A DNA stretch of 48,942 nucleotides. Source: Myxococcales bacterium (GTDB lineage: Bacteria > Myxococcota > Polyangia > Polyangiales > Polyangiaceae). How positions within the stretch are numbered: position 1 is the first letter of the stretch; each line of letters begins with the position of its first letter. This document shows, piece after piece, positions 7,731 through 15,704 of the stretch. The position numbers and the translations under genes are program-made. The notes under the pieces are model-generated. The model saw only the letters and a list, made by a program, of their open reading frames with translations. It searched no databases and was not told where the DNA came from. Location: positions 1 to 48,942 of the forward strand of contig PLXW01000067.1 of assembly GCA_003151595.1 (NCBI GenBank), given 5' to 3'.

Positions 7731-9995
7731 GTGATCCAGGCGTTTCGCAGGATGATCTACGCGCTCGCGGGAGCGCTCGCGGCCGCTGCGCTCGTCGCGC
7801 TCGTGGAAGCGGGCGCGGCGGGTGCGGGAGCGGGAGCGCACGAGCCGCCTTTCGGCGAGCTGATGCGCGCGGATCTCGCGGTGCTCGTGCCCGTGGCGCT
7901 CGTCATGGGCGTCGTTGTCGTTCTGGTGTCGCTGTTCTTCGAGCCGGCGCGCGCGAAGACGATCGGCGAGCACGTGAGCGCCGTTCGCGGAGCCCCCGTT
8001 CTCCTTCGATCGCGGAACGCGGCGCTGGCGCCGCTGGCGATTCTCGGCGCGGCGGCGTGGTGCGTGGTCACCGCCTACCTGGCGCGAGGGATGCTCGCCC
8101 AGGGGGCGCCGATCGCGGTCGGCGCGACGCTGGCGGCGACGTCGATGGGGATCGCGCTGGCCATGGGGGTCGTGGTGCTGCCGCTCGTGCGTCCGCTCCG
8201 TCGTGCGCTGGCGGCAGGCGCGCCGTCGGTGCCGGCGCTGCTCGACCCGATCACGACCGGGGGCGTGGCTGCGGTGATCGCGGTCGGCGTCGTCGCGTGG
8301 GGGATTCACTCGGGCGACACCGGGGGTGACGGCGGCACGCTCGGCATCTTCGGCGTCTTGAAGCGCGGCGAGCTCGACCTTCGTCCGATCGTGAACCTGG
8401 TCTCGATCGGCACGGGTGCGTACCTCACGCAGGTCGCGTTCGCGTCGCGGCGCTCGTGGCCGCTCACGTCGCTCGCGTTCGGCATCGTCGTGTCCCTCCT
8501 CGCGCTCACCGTTCACGAAGCGCGCGCCATGAACGACGACCCCGGCCCCGCGCGCGTGATCGATCGCGGCGCTCCGCTCGGGCGCATCGCACTCCACGCC
8601 GAACGACGCGTGACCGATCGCGACGGCGACGGCACCTCGCCCTTCTTCGGAGGCGGCGACTGCGACGACCGCGATCCGCACAAGAACCCGCTCGCCGTCG
8701 ACGTCCCGGACGACGGCATCGATCAAGACTGCACCGGGGCCGATCTCCACCTCGCCGCGCGCGTCGCCGACGTGAAGCCCGCGGTGGTCGCGCCCGCGAC
8801 CAAGCCGATCGTCCCGAGCGACTTGAACGTCGTCTTCATCACGGTCGACACGCTCCGCACCGACGTCGGCTTCATGGGCTACGACAAAGCGACGACGCCG
8901 CAGCTCGACGCGCTCGCCGCCAGGAGCGTCGTGTTCGATCGCATGTACGCGCTCGCGTCGTACACCGGCAAGAGCATCGGGCCGCTGCTCATCGGGAAAT
9001 ATCCGAGTGAAACGAAGCGCGACGGCGGGCACTTCAACACCTACTACAACTCGAACATGCTCTTGGCCGAGCGCCTGAAGGCCGCCGGCGTTCACACGCT
9101 GGGCGCCGCGTCGCACTGGTACTGGGCTCCGTGGTCGGGGCTCACGCAAGGGATCGACGGGTTCGATCTCTCCGCGCGGCCGGCCGACGGGCAAGGGGAC
9201 AACGACACGTCGGTCACCAGCAAGCAGCTCTCGGACGCGGCCATCCGCATCTTGAAGAAACCGGCGAGCACCGACGGGCGCTTCTTCATGTGGCTCCACT
9301 ATTTCGATCCGCACGAGCAGTACCAACCGCACGACGACGCGCCGAGCTTCGGCAACGGCAACGAGGCGGCGTACGACGGCGAGGTGTGGTTCACCGACAA
9401 GCACATCGGGCGCGTTCTGGATTTCATCGCGTCGCAGCCGTGGGGTGCGAAGACGGCGGTCGTCGTCACGGCCGATCATGGCGAGGCGTTCGGCGAGCAC
9501 GGCATGCGGCAGCACGGCTACGAGCTGTGGGAGCCGCTCGTGCACGTGCCGATGATCGTCTACGTGCCGGGCGTTCCGCCGCATCACGTGCCGGTCAAGC
9601 GGAGCCACATCGACGTCGTGCCGACGATCCTCGATCTGATGCGCGCGCCGCCGGCCGCCGATGGCGAGCTCTCGGGGGAGAGCATGATCGACGACGTGAT
9701 GGCGGGGGCCGATGACGCGGCGGTGCACGTCTATCCGGAGCGCGACGTGTACATCGACATGCCGATCGGGCCGTACACGCAGATGCGACACGCGCTCATT
9801 CACGGCGCGACGCCGGGGATGAAGCTGATCCACTTCGACAGCGGCGCGTATCAGCTCTTCGATCTCGCGACCGACCCGGACGAGAAGGACGACCTCGCGA
9901 GCGACAAAGAGAAGCTCGCGCCGATGGTCACGCTCTTTCAGCAGAAGCGCGCGGGGTTGAAAGAGATCGACGTGAAGCCGCTCCCGCCGCCGTAA
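7731..9995 (+). CDS. Membrane-anchored sulfatase/phosphotransferase-fold enzyme with MopE-like metal-binding motif
   Basis: The protein has about 754 residues from GTG 7731; ATG 7752 is an equally possible start. The first ~270 residues hold six or so membrane helices. A short segment near residues 300-345 (DRDGDG, GGGDCDDRDP, GIDQDCTG) is a MopE-type calcium-binding motif common in myxobacteria. A sulfatase/alkaline-phosphatase fold follows: LNVVFITVDTLRTD (metal Asp), TADHGEAFGEHG (metal Asp-His) and an N-terminal nucleophile region ASYTGKS. The sulfatase C-x-P-S-R formylglycine motif is absent and a Thr or Ser takes the nucleophile place, so a phospho- or alcohol-ester transferase (as in LtaS or EptA relatives) or another hydrolase is more likely than a true sulfatase. 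The catalytic part should face the periplasm. It ends 3 bases before the convergent HAD gene. Confidence 0.82.
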   Translation: MIQAFRRMIYALAGALAAAALVALVEAGAAGAGAGAHEPPFGELMRADLAVLVPVALVMGVVVVLVSLFFEPARAKTIGEHVSAVRGAPVLLRSRNAALAPLAILGAAAWCVVTAYLARGMLAQGAPIAVGATLAATSMGIALAMGVVVLPLVRPLRRALAAGAPSVPALLDPITTGGVAAVIAVGVVAWGIHSGDTGGDGGTLGIFGVLKRGELDLRPIVNLVSIGTGAYLTQVAFASRRSWPLTSLAFGIVVSLLALTVHEARAMNDDPGPARVIDRGAPLGRIALHAERRVTDRDGDGTSPFFGGGDCDDRDPHKNPLAVDVPDDGIDQDCTGADLHLAARVADVKPAVVAPATKPIVPSDLNVVFITVDTLRTDVGFMGYDKATTPQLDALAARSVVFDRMYALASYTGKSIGPLLIGKYPSETKRDGGHFNTYYNSNMLLAERLKAAGVHTLGAASHWYWAPWSGLTQGIDGFDLSARPADGQGDNDTSVTSKQLSDAAIRILKKPASTDGRFFMWLHYFDPHEQYQPHDDAPSFGNGNEAAYDGEVWFTDKHIGRVLDFIASQPWGAKTAVVVTADHGEAFGEHGMRQHGYELWEPLVHVPMIVYVPGVPPHHVPVKRSHIDVVPTILDLMRAPPAADGELSGESMIDDVMAGADDAAVHVYPERDVYIDMPIGPYTQMRHALIHGATPGMKLIHFDSGAYQLFDLATDPDEKDDLASDKEKLAPMVTLFQQKRAGLKEIDVKPLPPP

Positions 9996-9998
9996 TAC

Positions 9999-10670
9999 TC
10001 AGCGCGCTTCGAGCGTCGCCAGGAGCGAGATCAGGTCGAGGAGCGAGTCCACGATCAGATCCGGTTTGCTCGCTTCCACGCGCGCGGCCGACTGGAATCC
10101 TCCGCGGACGACGATCGTGGCGCACCCAGCGGCGCGTCCGGCCCTCACGTCTTGCTCGGCGTCGCCGACCATCCACGCGTCGGCCGGTGCGACGCCGATC
10201 GCGTCGAGCGCGTCTTTCACCGCGCGCGGATCGGGCTTCAACGGGCCGTCGGTGCCCGCGCGAATGAACGCGAAGCGCGCGTCGATGTCGAAGGCCTTCA
10301 AGACGGCGAGCGTCGCGCCGCGCGGCTTGTTCGTCACCAGCGCGAGCGGGACGTGCGCGAGCGCGTCCATCAGCGCGATGGCCCCCGGGAGAAGCGTGGT
10401 GTGAACCGCCGAGGCGGCCTCGTAGATGGGATGAAACGCGGCGAGCCCGCGATCGACCAGCGCGTCGTCCGGCGGAAGCGCGAGCGCGCGCGCCAGGAGC
10501 ACGCGGGCTCCGTCACCCACGAAGCTGGCGATGACCTCGATGTCCAGCGGCGCGCGACCGACGGCGGCGAGCGCGCGGTTGCACGCCGCGGCGATGTCGC
10601 CCTTCGAGTCGATGAGCGTGCCGTCGAGATCGAAGGCGACGGCGCGCGGCGCGCGGAGGAGGAGGGCCAT
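9999..10670 (-). CDS. HAD-family phosphatase (phosphoglycolate phosphatase-like)
   Basis: The protein has 223 residues from the ATG at 10670. Motif I is AFDLDGTLIDS (nucleophile Asp and acid/base Asp), motif II is the Thr in ALVTNKPRG, motif III contains Lys in LKPDPRAV and motif IV is WMVGDAEQDVRAG. The helical cap between motifs I and II matches the Gph/PGMB subfamily. It hydrolyses a small phosphomonoester such as 2-phosphoglycolate; the actual substrate is unknown. The start codon overlaps the stop of the kinase gene by one base (TGATG), so translation is probably coupled and the gene is the last of the sigma-kinase-HAD operon. Confidence 0.88.
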   Translation of the reverse strand: MALLLRAPRAVAFDLDGTLIDSKGDIAAACNRALAAVGRAPLDIEVIASFVGDGARVLLARALALPPDDALVDRGLAAFHPIYEAASAVHTTLLPGAIALMDALAHVPLALVTNKPRGATLAVLKAFDIDARFAFIRAGTDGPLKPDPRAVKDALDAIGVAPADAWMVGDAEQDVRAGRAAGCATIVVRGGFQSAARVEASKPDLIVDSLLDLISLLATLEAR

Positions 10671-12253
10671 CAGCCGTCGCTCCGGGTCCGCAGGCGGATG
10701 CTCGGACGGAGGCTCGTCCAGTACGAGCGGGCGGCGTCGTTGTTCCACTTCGAGGCGTCGACGCACGCGGCGAGATCGGCCTCGACCTCGCGCGCGGTCT
10801 GGTAGCGGAACGCGGGCTGCTTCGCGAGGCACTTCAGGATCACACGCTCCAGATCGGGCGCGACGTCGTCGGTGCGCGCGCTTGGCGGAAGCGGGTCGTG
10901 CATTGCGTGGGCGAGGAGCGTTTCGCGAAAGGATTTGTCGGGGAAGAGCGGCGAGCCGGTGACCATGAAGTAGAGGACCGCGCCGAGCGAGTACAGATCG
11001 CTCCGCGCGTCGACCGGATCGCCCGTGACCATCTCGGGCGACAGGTACGCGGGCGTTCCCACCACGTCGCCGTCGGCCGCGCCGTCTGCGTCCCTTCCGT
11101 CGCCAGGCGGCTGCGACGTCTTCGGCGCCATCGTTTGTTCCCTCGCCACGTGCGCCACGCCGAAGTCGAGCACCTTCACGAAGTCGAACTCGTCGCCGAT
11201 CTGCGTGATGAACAGGTTCGCCGGCTTCACGTCGCGGTGCACGATCCCCAGCTCGTGCGCCTCGGCCAAGGAGCCGCAGATCTGACGCGCGAAGCGAATG
11301 GCGCGCGCGTTCGTCACCGGGCCGCCGTTCGCCACGATCGTCTCGAGGTCCAGGCCGTCGAGGAGCTCCATCGCGATGTAGAAGACGCCGTCGTCGCTGG
11401 CGCCGAAGTCGAAGACGCGGATCGTGTTGGGGTGACGAAGTCGACTCGCCGCGCGCGCTTCACGCACGAAGCGACGCACGGCCCCTTCGTCGCGTGCGGC
11501 GCGCTCGCGCAGCACCTTCAGCGCCACCGGGCGATCGAGCGGGTCGTGCCGCGCCAGCCACACGTCGCCCATCCCGCCGCCGCCGATGCGCGCCTTCAAC
11601 CGGTAGTGACCGAGCTTGCGCGCCTCCCAGACCTGCTTCCGCGCGGTGTAGAGAATGTGACTGCCGATCGATCCCATCACCGTGCCGGCGAACACGAAGA
11701 GGAAGTCGTAGAGAAAGACGTTGAGGTCTTCGCGGTTGCTCCACTGCGCGCGAACGTGAGGGTCCCACGTCGCCGCGAGCGCCATCGTCGCCGGGAAGGC
11801 GAGGACCGTCGGCAGCGACATCACGAGCGCGCGCGTCCACCGCTGCGGGACGTACGTCGCGCGCACGATGGCGAGGAGCATCACACCTTGCATCGATCGC
11901 GTGACGAGGCCGCCGCTCGGCACGGCGATCATCGCGACGAGCGCGCTTCCCACGGCGAACACGAACAGGTCGATCGCCAGCAGATCGCGCGTCGTCAGCT
12001 TCGGGCGATGAATCACCGCCAGGAGCGCCGCGATGCCGACCAGCTCGCCGACCGCGCGCCACCCGAGCGTCCACGCCAGGCTCGCGCCGCCCAGCTGATG
12101 CACCGCCACCAGATCCGCCACCGCGAACGACGGCCACGCGATCACGCCGACGGCGAACACCGCGCGCATCGCGCGACGGCGCTCTTCGAGCTCCTCGTTC
12201 TTCAGGCCGGACGTGATCGTCCGCGCGAGCTCGTCGGAAAGCGAACCCCCCAT
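10670..12253 (-). CDS. Membrane Ser/Thr protein kinase (Hanks type), kinase domain C-terminal
   Basis: The protein has 527 residues. Residues about 25-205 contain five or six hydrophobic helices, an unusual N-terminal multi-pass sensor-like region. The kinase domain runs from about 215 to 500: glycine loop IGGGGMGDVW near 224, Lys near 245 in VALKVL, catalytic loop HRDVKPANL near 338, DFG near 364 and GTPAYLSPE near 401. All catalytic residues are present, so it should be active. The activation loop between DFG and SPE carries a hydrophilic insert (PPGDGRDADGAADGD). No PASTA or other extracellular domain is seen. It lies 24 bases after the ECF sigma gene and overlaps the HAD gene, so the sigma factor is the obvious candidate substrate. 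Confidence 0.93.
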   Translation of the reverse strand: MGGSLSDELARTITSGLKNEELEERRRAMRAVFAVGVIAWPSFAVADLVAVHQLGGASLAWTLGWRAVGELVGIAALLAVIHRPKLTTRDLLAIDLFVFAVGSALVAMIAVPSGGLVTRSMQGVMLLAIVRATYVPQRWTRALVMSLPTVLAFPATMALAATWDPHVRAQWSNREDLNVFLYDFLFVFAGTVMGSIGSHILYTARKQVWEARKLGHYRLKARIGGGGMGDVWLARHDPLDRPVALKVLRERAARDEGAVRRFVREARAASRLRHPNTIRVFDFGASDDGVFYIAMELLDGLDLETIVANGGPVTNARAIRFARQICGSLAEAHELGIVHRDVKPANLFITQIGDEFDFVKVLDFGVAHVAREQTMAPKTSQPPGDGRDADGAADGDVVGTPAYLSPEMVTGDPVDARSDLYSLGAVLYFMVTGSPLFPDKSFRETLLAHAMHDPLPPSARTDDVAPDLERVILKCLAKQPAFRYQTAREVEADLAACVDASKWNNDAARSYWTSLRPSIRLRTRSDG

Positions 12254-12277
12254 CGGGCTCCAACGTTAGCGCATGCG

Positions 12278-12928
12278 TTACGCCGCGTGCTGTTCGGCGG
12301 AGCGGCGACGGCTGCCGCGCGTGGCCGTGCGCGCCTCTTCGATCGCCTCGGCGGCGACCGGCGTCGCCTCGAGGAGCGCGCGGAGGCGCGAGCGGGCGCG
12401 GTGAAGGCGCGAGCGAACGGCGCTCTCGGTGAGGTCGAACTTGTCGGCGATCTCCTGGAGCCCCAGGTCCATGTGGTAGTGCGCCACCACGACGTCGCGG
12501 TAGTCCTCGGGGAGCTCCTGGAGCGCCGTGAGCACCTGCGCGTCGCGCTCGCGGTTCATCGCGCCGATGTCGCCCCGGTCGCCGTTCGAGTCGTTGGCCG
12601 CGGGGAGCGCCGAGAGATCCTCGAGCTCCAACCCTTCGACCAGGCGCGCGCGGTGACGGCGCTGCGAGCGCATCATCATGAGCGCTTCGTTCGCCGTCAC
12701 GCGGAAGAGCCACGTCGAGAAGCTCGAGTCGCCGCGGAACGAGCTGATGCGACGGACGATCTGCATCAGCGTCGCCTGCAACAGATCGCGACGATCTTCC
12801 TCGGTCACCGGGTAGCGCAGGAGCTGGCGCTCGATGTGCGGACGGAGCTCGGTGACGAAGGCGTTCAGCGCGATGCTCTCGCCGGATTGGACGCGCTCGA
12901 GAAAATCGCGGTCGATGGAGAAGGCCAT
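12278..12928 (-). CDS. ECF RNA polymerase sigma factor
   Basis: The protein has 216 residues from ATG 12928, with AGGAG 7 bases upstream; the open frame continues upstream but without a better start. Region 2 (about 20-85) contains SSFSTWLFRVTANEAL, and region 4 (about 125-185) contains LPEDYRDVVVAHYHMDLGLQ and the helix-turn-helix SAVRSRLHRARSRLR. Region 2.2 reads EEDRRDLLQATL at 43-54 where most ECF factors have DAEDLVQETF, so the second acidic residue of DAED is Arg and the Glu after Gln is Ala. No anti-sigma factor is adjacent; the next gene is a membrane Ser/Thr kinase. Phosphorylation control is inferred. Confidence 0.92.
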   Translation of the reverse strand: MAFSIDRDFLERVQSGESIALNAFVTELRPHIERQLLRYPVTEEDRRDLLQATLMQIVRRISSFRGDSSFSTWLFRVTANEALMMMRSQRRHRARLVEGLELEDLSALPAANDSNGDRGDIGAMNRERDAQVLTALQELPEDYRDVVVAHYHMDLGLQEIADKFDLTESAVRSRLHRARSRLRALLEATPVAAEAIEEARTATRGSRRRSAEQHAA

Positions 12929-13140
12929 GGTCGAGCTCCTGTGACGGGGTCGGCGCGTCCCGCTTTCGCGAATACGCCGTGGACGCGACGACACCTTGCG
13001 AGGCGCGTGCCCGAACCGCGGACACGTGGATGCATCGAGAAAAAGGCTGAGTCGCGCGTGATCGGGTCCTGTTGGATCGGCGACAGATGCCCGTACGGAC
13101 GACAACGCCCGTCCCGACATTTGACCGCGCGGCCGTTCGT

Positions 13141-14391
13141 GTGAGACTCGCGTGCCCCGTGCCCCCCGAGATCCCGCCGCGCTCCCTCGAGCACCCGCTG
13201 CCTGGCGGGATGCGCGATCTTCTTCCGGAAGAGGCGCGTGGCCGCCGCGCGCTCGCGAAATGCGTGCTCGATCGGTTCGCGCTGGCCGGGTACTCGCTGG
13301 TCACGCCGCCGGCGTTCGAGTTCGCTGACGTTCTCGAGCGTGGCCTCGGCACCCTCGACCCGGCCGAGGTGCTCCGCTTCGTCGAGCCCGAGTCGGGCGA
13401 AGTGGCCGCGCTGCGGCCGGACGTCACGCCGCAGATCGCGCGCATGATCGCCACGCGTCTCCACGATCGCCCGCCGCCATATCGCCTCGCTTACGAAGGG
13501 ACCGTGCTCCGTCGGCGGAGCGGGCGCGCGCGAAAGCACCGCCAGATTCCGCAGGTCGGGGTCGAGCTCGCGGGGGTCGCCGGGCCCGAGGGGGACATCG
13601 ATCTCCTCGCGGTCGCGGCGGACGCGCTGCACGCGACGGGGCTCCGCTCGTTCACGATCGATCTGGGGAACGCGGGGATCGTCCGCGCGCTGCTGGAAGG
13701 GCTCGACGCCGACGTGGCGCGTGACGTGAGCGAGGCGCTGGCGCAGAAGGACGAAGGGGCTCTGCGCGAGCGCGCGGAAGATGCGCGCGTTCCGTTCGCG
13801 TCGACGCTGTGCGAGCTCGTTCGCATGCACGGAGGGCGCGAAGCCCTGGCCGAAGGACAGCGCCTCCTCGCGTCGACGCCGGCGACAGCTCCCGCCGCGC
13901 GCCTCTTGGAGCTGTTCGACGCCGCGGTCGCGCGCGGCCTCGGAGATCACGTTCGCGTCGACCTCGGTGACGTTCGCGGCTTCGCGTACTACACGGGGAC
14001 CATCTTTCACCTGTACGCACCGGGTCCCGGCGAGGCGATCGGCGCCGGCGGCCGCTACGACGAGCTGCTCGCGCGCTTCGGCGCGCCGATGCCGGCGATG
14101 GGCTTTGCCTTCGATCTCGACAGCCTGGCGTGGGCGCTGCGTGCGGCAGGGGTCACGCAGGAGCGCGAGCTCCGCGTGGTGGTCGTCGGGAGCGAGGCGG
14201 ATGCGCGCGTCGAGCGCCTGCGCGCGCGCGGCGTGACCGCGGTGAGCGCCCGCGATCGCGCGACCGGCCTGGCGTGGGCGCGCGCCTGGAATTTCTCGCA
14301 CGTCATCGATGGCGCATCGTTGCTCGACGTCGAGACCGGTGCGGAGAGCGACGACGCTGCGCGCTTTGTTGAAGGAAAGAGGAACGAATGA
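13141..14391 (+). CDS. hisZ: ATP phosphoribosyltransferase regulatory subunit
   Basis: The protein has 416 residues from the GTG at 13141; the frame is open upstream to ATG 13087 and TTG 13072, so the start is uncertain. It is a class II tRNA-synthetase-like paralogue of HisRS that activates the short HisG in histidine synthesis. Seen in the sequence: LPGGMRDLLPEEA at the start, ALRPDVTPQIARMIAT (motif 2 area), ARKHRQIPQVGVEL and GAGGRYDELLARFG (motif 3). The motif RQIPQVGVEL and the short, degenerate anticodon-binding end favour HisZ over a real histidyl-tRNA synthetase. Its stop overlaps the purA start by 4 bases (ATGA); hisZ-purA pairing is common in proteobacteria. Confidence 0.88.
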   Translation: MRLACPVPPEIPPRSLEHPLPGGMRDLLPEEARGRRALAKCVLDRFALAGYSLVTPPAFEFADVLERGLGTLDPAEVLRFVEPESGEVAALRPDVTPQIARMIATRLHDRPPPYRLAYEGTVLRRRSGRARKHRQIPQVGVELAGVAGPEGDIDLLAVAADALHATGLRSFTIDLGNAGIVRALLEGLDADVARDVSEALAQKDEGALRERAEDARVPFASTLCELVRMHGGREALAEGQRLLASTPATAPAARLLELFDAAVARGLGDHVRVDLGDVRGFAYYTGTIFHLYAPGPGEAIGAGGRYDELLARFGAPMPAMGFAFDLDSLAWALRAAGVTQERELRVVVVGSEADARVERLRARGVTAVSARDRATGLAWARAWNFSHVIDGASLLDVETGAESDDAARFVEGKRNE

Positions 14392-15704
14392 CCGCCGTAG
14401 TGATCGTCGGAGCGCAGTGGGGCGACGAAGGGAAGGGGAAGATCGTCGACATCTTCACCGAGCACGCCGACATGGTCGTGCGCTACGGCGGCGGCCCCAA
14501 CGCCGGTCACACGCTCGTCGTGGGGAACGACAAGCTCATCGTCCGCTTGATCCCCAGCGGCATCCTTCGCCCCGACGTCACGTGCGTCCTCGGGCAGGGG
14601 ATGGTCATCGATCCGCACAGCCTCGTGACCGAGCTCGACGAGGTCGAGCGCCGCGGTCACGCGCACGTTCGCCAGCTCAAGGTGAGCGATCGCGCGCACG
14701 CCATCCTGCCGTACCACGTGCTCGTCGACGGACTGCGCGAGCAAGGGAAGGGGGCCATCGGCACCACCAAGCGCGGCGTCGGGCCTTGCTACGAGGACAA
14801 GGTCGCGCGTCGCGGCGTCGTGCTGGGCGCGTTCCGCGATCTGGCGCGCGCCGAGAAGCTCGTCGTGACGGCGCTCGAAGGGTGGCGGCCGACGATCGAA
14901 GCGCTCGGCGGAAAGCCCCCGAGCGTCGACGAAGTGATGGAGCGCCTGCGCCCGCTCGCCGCGCGCATCGCGCCGATGCTGGTCGATGCGTCGCTGCTCG
15001 TGGCCAGCGCGGTCGACGCGAAGAAGAAGGTCCTGTTCGAAGGGGCGCAAGGGACGCTCCTCGACATCGATCACGGTACGTACCCGTACGTCACCTCGTC
15101 GTCCGCCACGTCGGGCGGCGCGTGCACGGGCACCGGCGTCGGCCCCACGCGGATCGACGCGGTCATCGGTCTCTGCAAGGCGTACTGCACGCGCGTCGGT
15201 GGCGGCCCGTTCCCCACCGAGCTCGACGACGCGACCGGCGAGCGCCTTCGCAAGATCGGCGACGAGTTCGGCTCGGTCACGGGGCGCCCGCGTCGCACCG
15301 GCTGGCTCGATCTCCCGGCGCTCAAGTACGCCGCGCGCGTGAACGGCCTCGACGGCATTGCGCTCACCAAGCTCGACGTGCTCACGGGCCTCGACGAAGT
15401 GATGGTCTGCGTCGCCTACGACACGCCGCACGGCCGCACGACCGAGTTCCCGTTCGACGACCTCGCCGACGGCGCGTCCGAGGCGGAGCCTCGGCGCGGT
15501 CCACACCAGACAGCCAAGCCGGTCTACCGCGCGTTCAAGGGGTGGAACGAGGAGCTCGCCAAGGCGCGCACCCTCACCGATCTCCCGCAGGCCGCGCGCG
15601 ACTACGTGAAGTTCATCGAAGACGAGAGCCGCGTGCCGATCATCCTCGTCAGCGTCGGCTACCGCCGCGACGAGACGATCGTGATCAGGAACCCGTTCGG
15701 CTGA
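14388..15704 (+). CDS. purA: Adenylosuccinate synthetase
   Basis: The protein has 438 residues. It makes adenylosuccinate from IMP, aspartate and GTP in AMP synthesis. The GTP-binding motif GAQWGDEGKGKIVD is at the N-terminus with the catalytic Asp; YGGGPNAGHT and the switch region TSGGACTGTGVGP follow. Near residues 361-375 the protein has an extra stretch (DGASEAEPRRGPHQT) before PVYRAFKGW, which is encoded by a palindromic repeat element found elsewhere in the window. Related PurA proteins normally pass straight from this loop to PVY. The 3' end overlaps the convergent DUF4015 gene by 20 bases. Confidence 0.96.
   Translation: MTAVVIVGAQWGDEGKGKIVDIFTEHADMVVRYGGGPNAGHTLVVGNDKLIVRLIPSGILRPDVTCVLGQGMVIDPHSLVTELDEVERRGHAHVRQLKVSDRAHAILPYHVLVDGLREQGKGAIGTTKRGVGPCYEDKVARRGVVLGAFRDLARAEKLVVTALEGWRPTIEALGGKPPSVDEVMERLRPLAARIAPMLVDASLLVASAVDAKKKVLFEGAQGTLLDIDHGTYPYVTSSSATSGGACTGTGVGPTRIDAVIGLCKAYCTRVGGGPFPTELDDATGERLRKIGDEFGSVTGRPRRTGWLDLPALKYAARVNGLDGIALTKLDVLTGLDEVMVCVAYDTPHGRTTEFPFDDLADGASEAEPRRGPHQTAKPVYRAFKGWNEELAKARTLTDLPQAARDYVKFIEDESRVPIILVSVGYRRDETIVIRNPFG
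15467..15510 (+). repeat. Dispersed hairpin element, copy B (inside purA)
   Basis: The left end CGACGGCGCGTCCG and the right end CGCGGTCCACACCAGA (15495-15510) match copy A, while the middle is a different hairpin, CCGAGGC-GGA-GCCTCGG (15478-15494). The hairpin is two bases longer than in copy A, so the right half is read in another frame. It encodes a loop insertion in PurA. Confidence 0.7.

Noticed and set aside
13141..14391. Histidyl-tRNA synthetase
   Set aside because: The anticodon-binding end is short and the substrate motif fits HisZ; the pairing with purA also favours HisZ.
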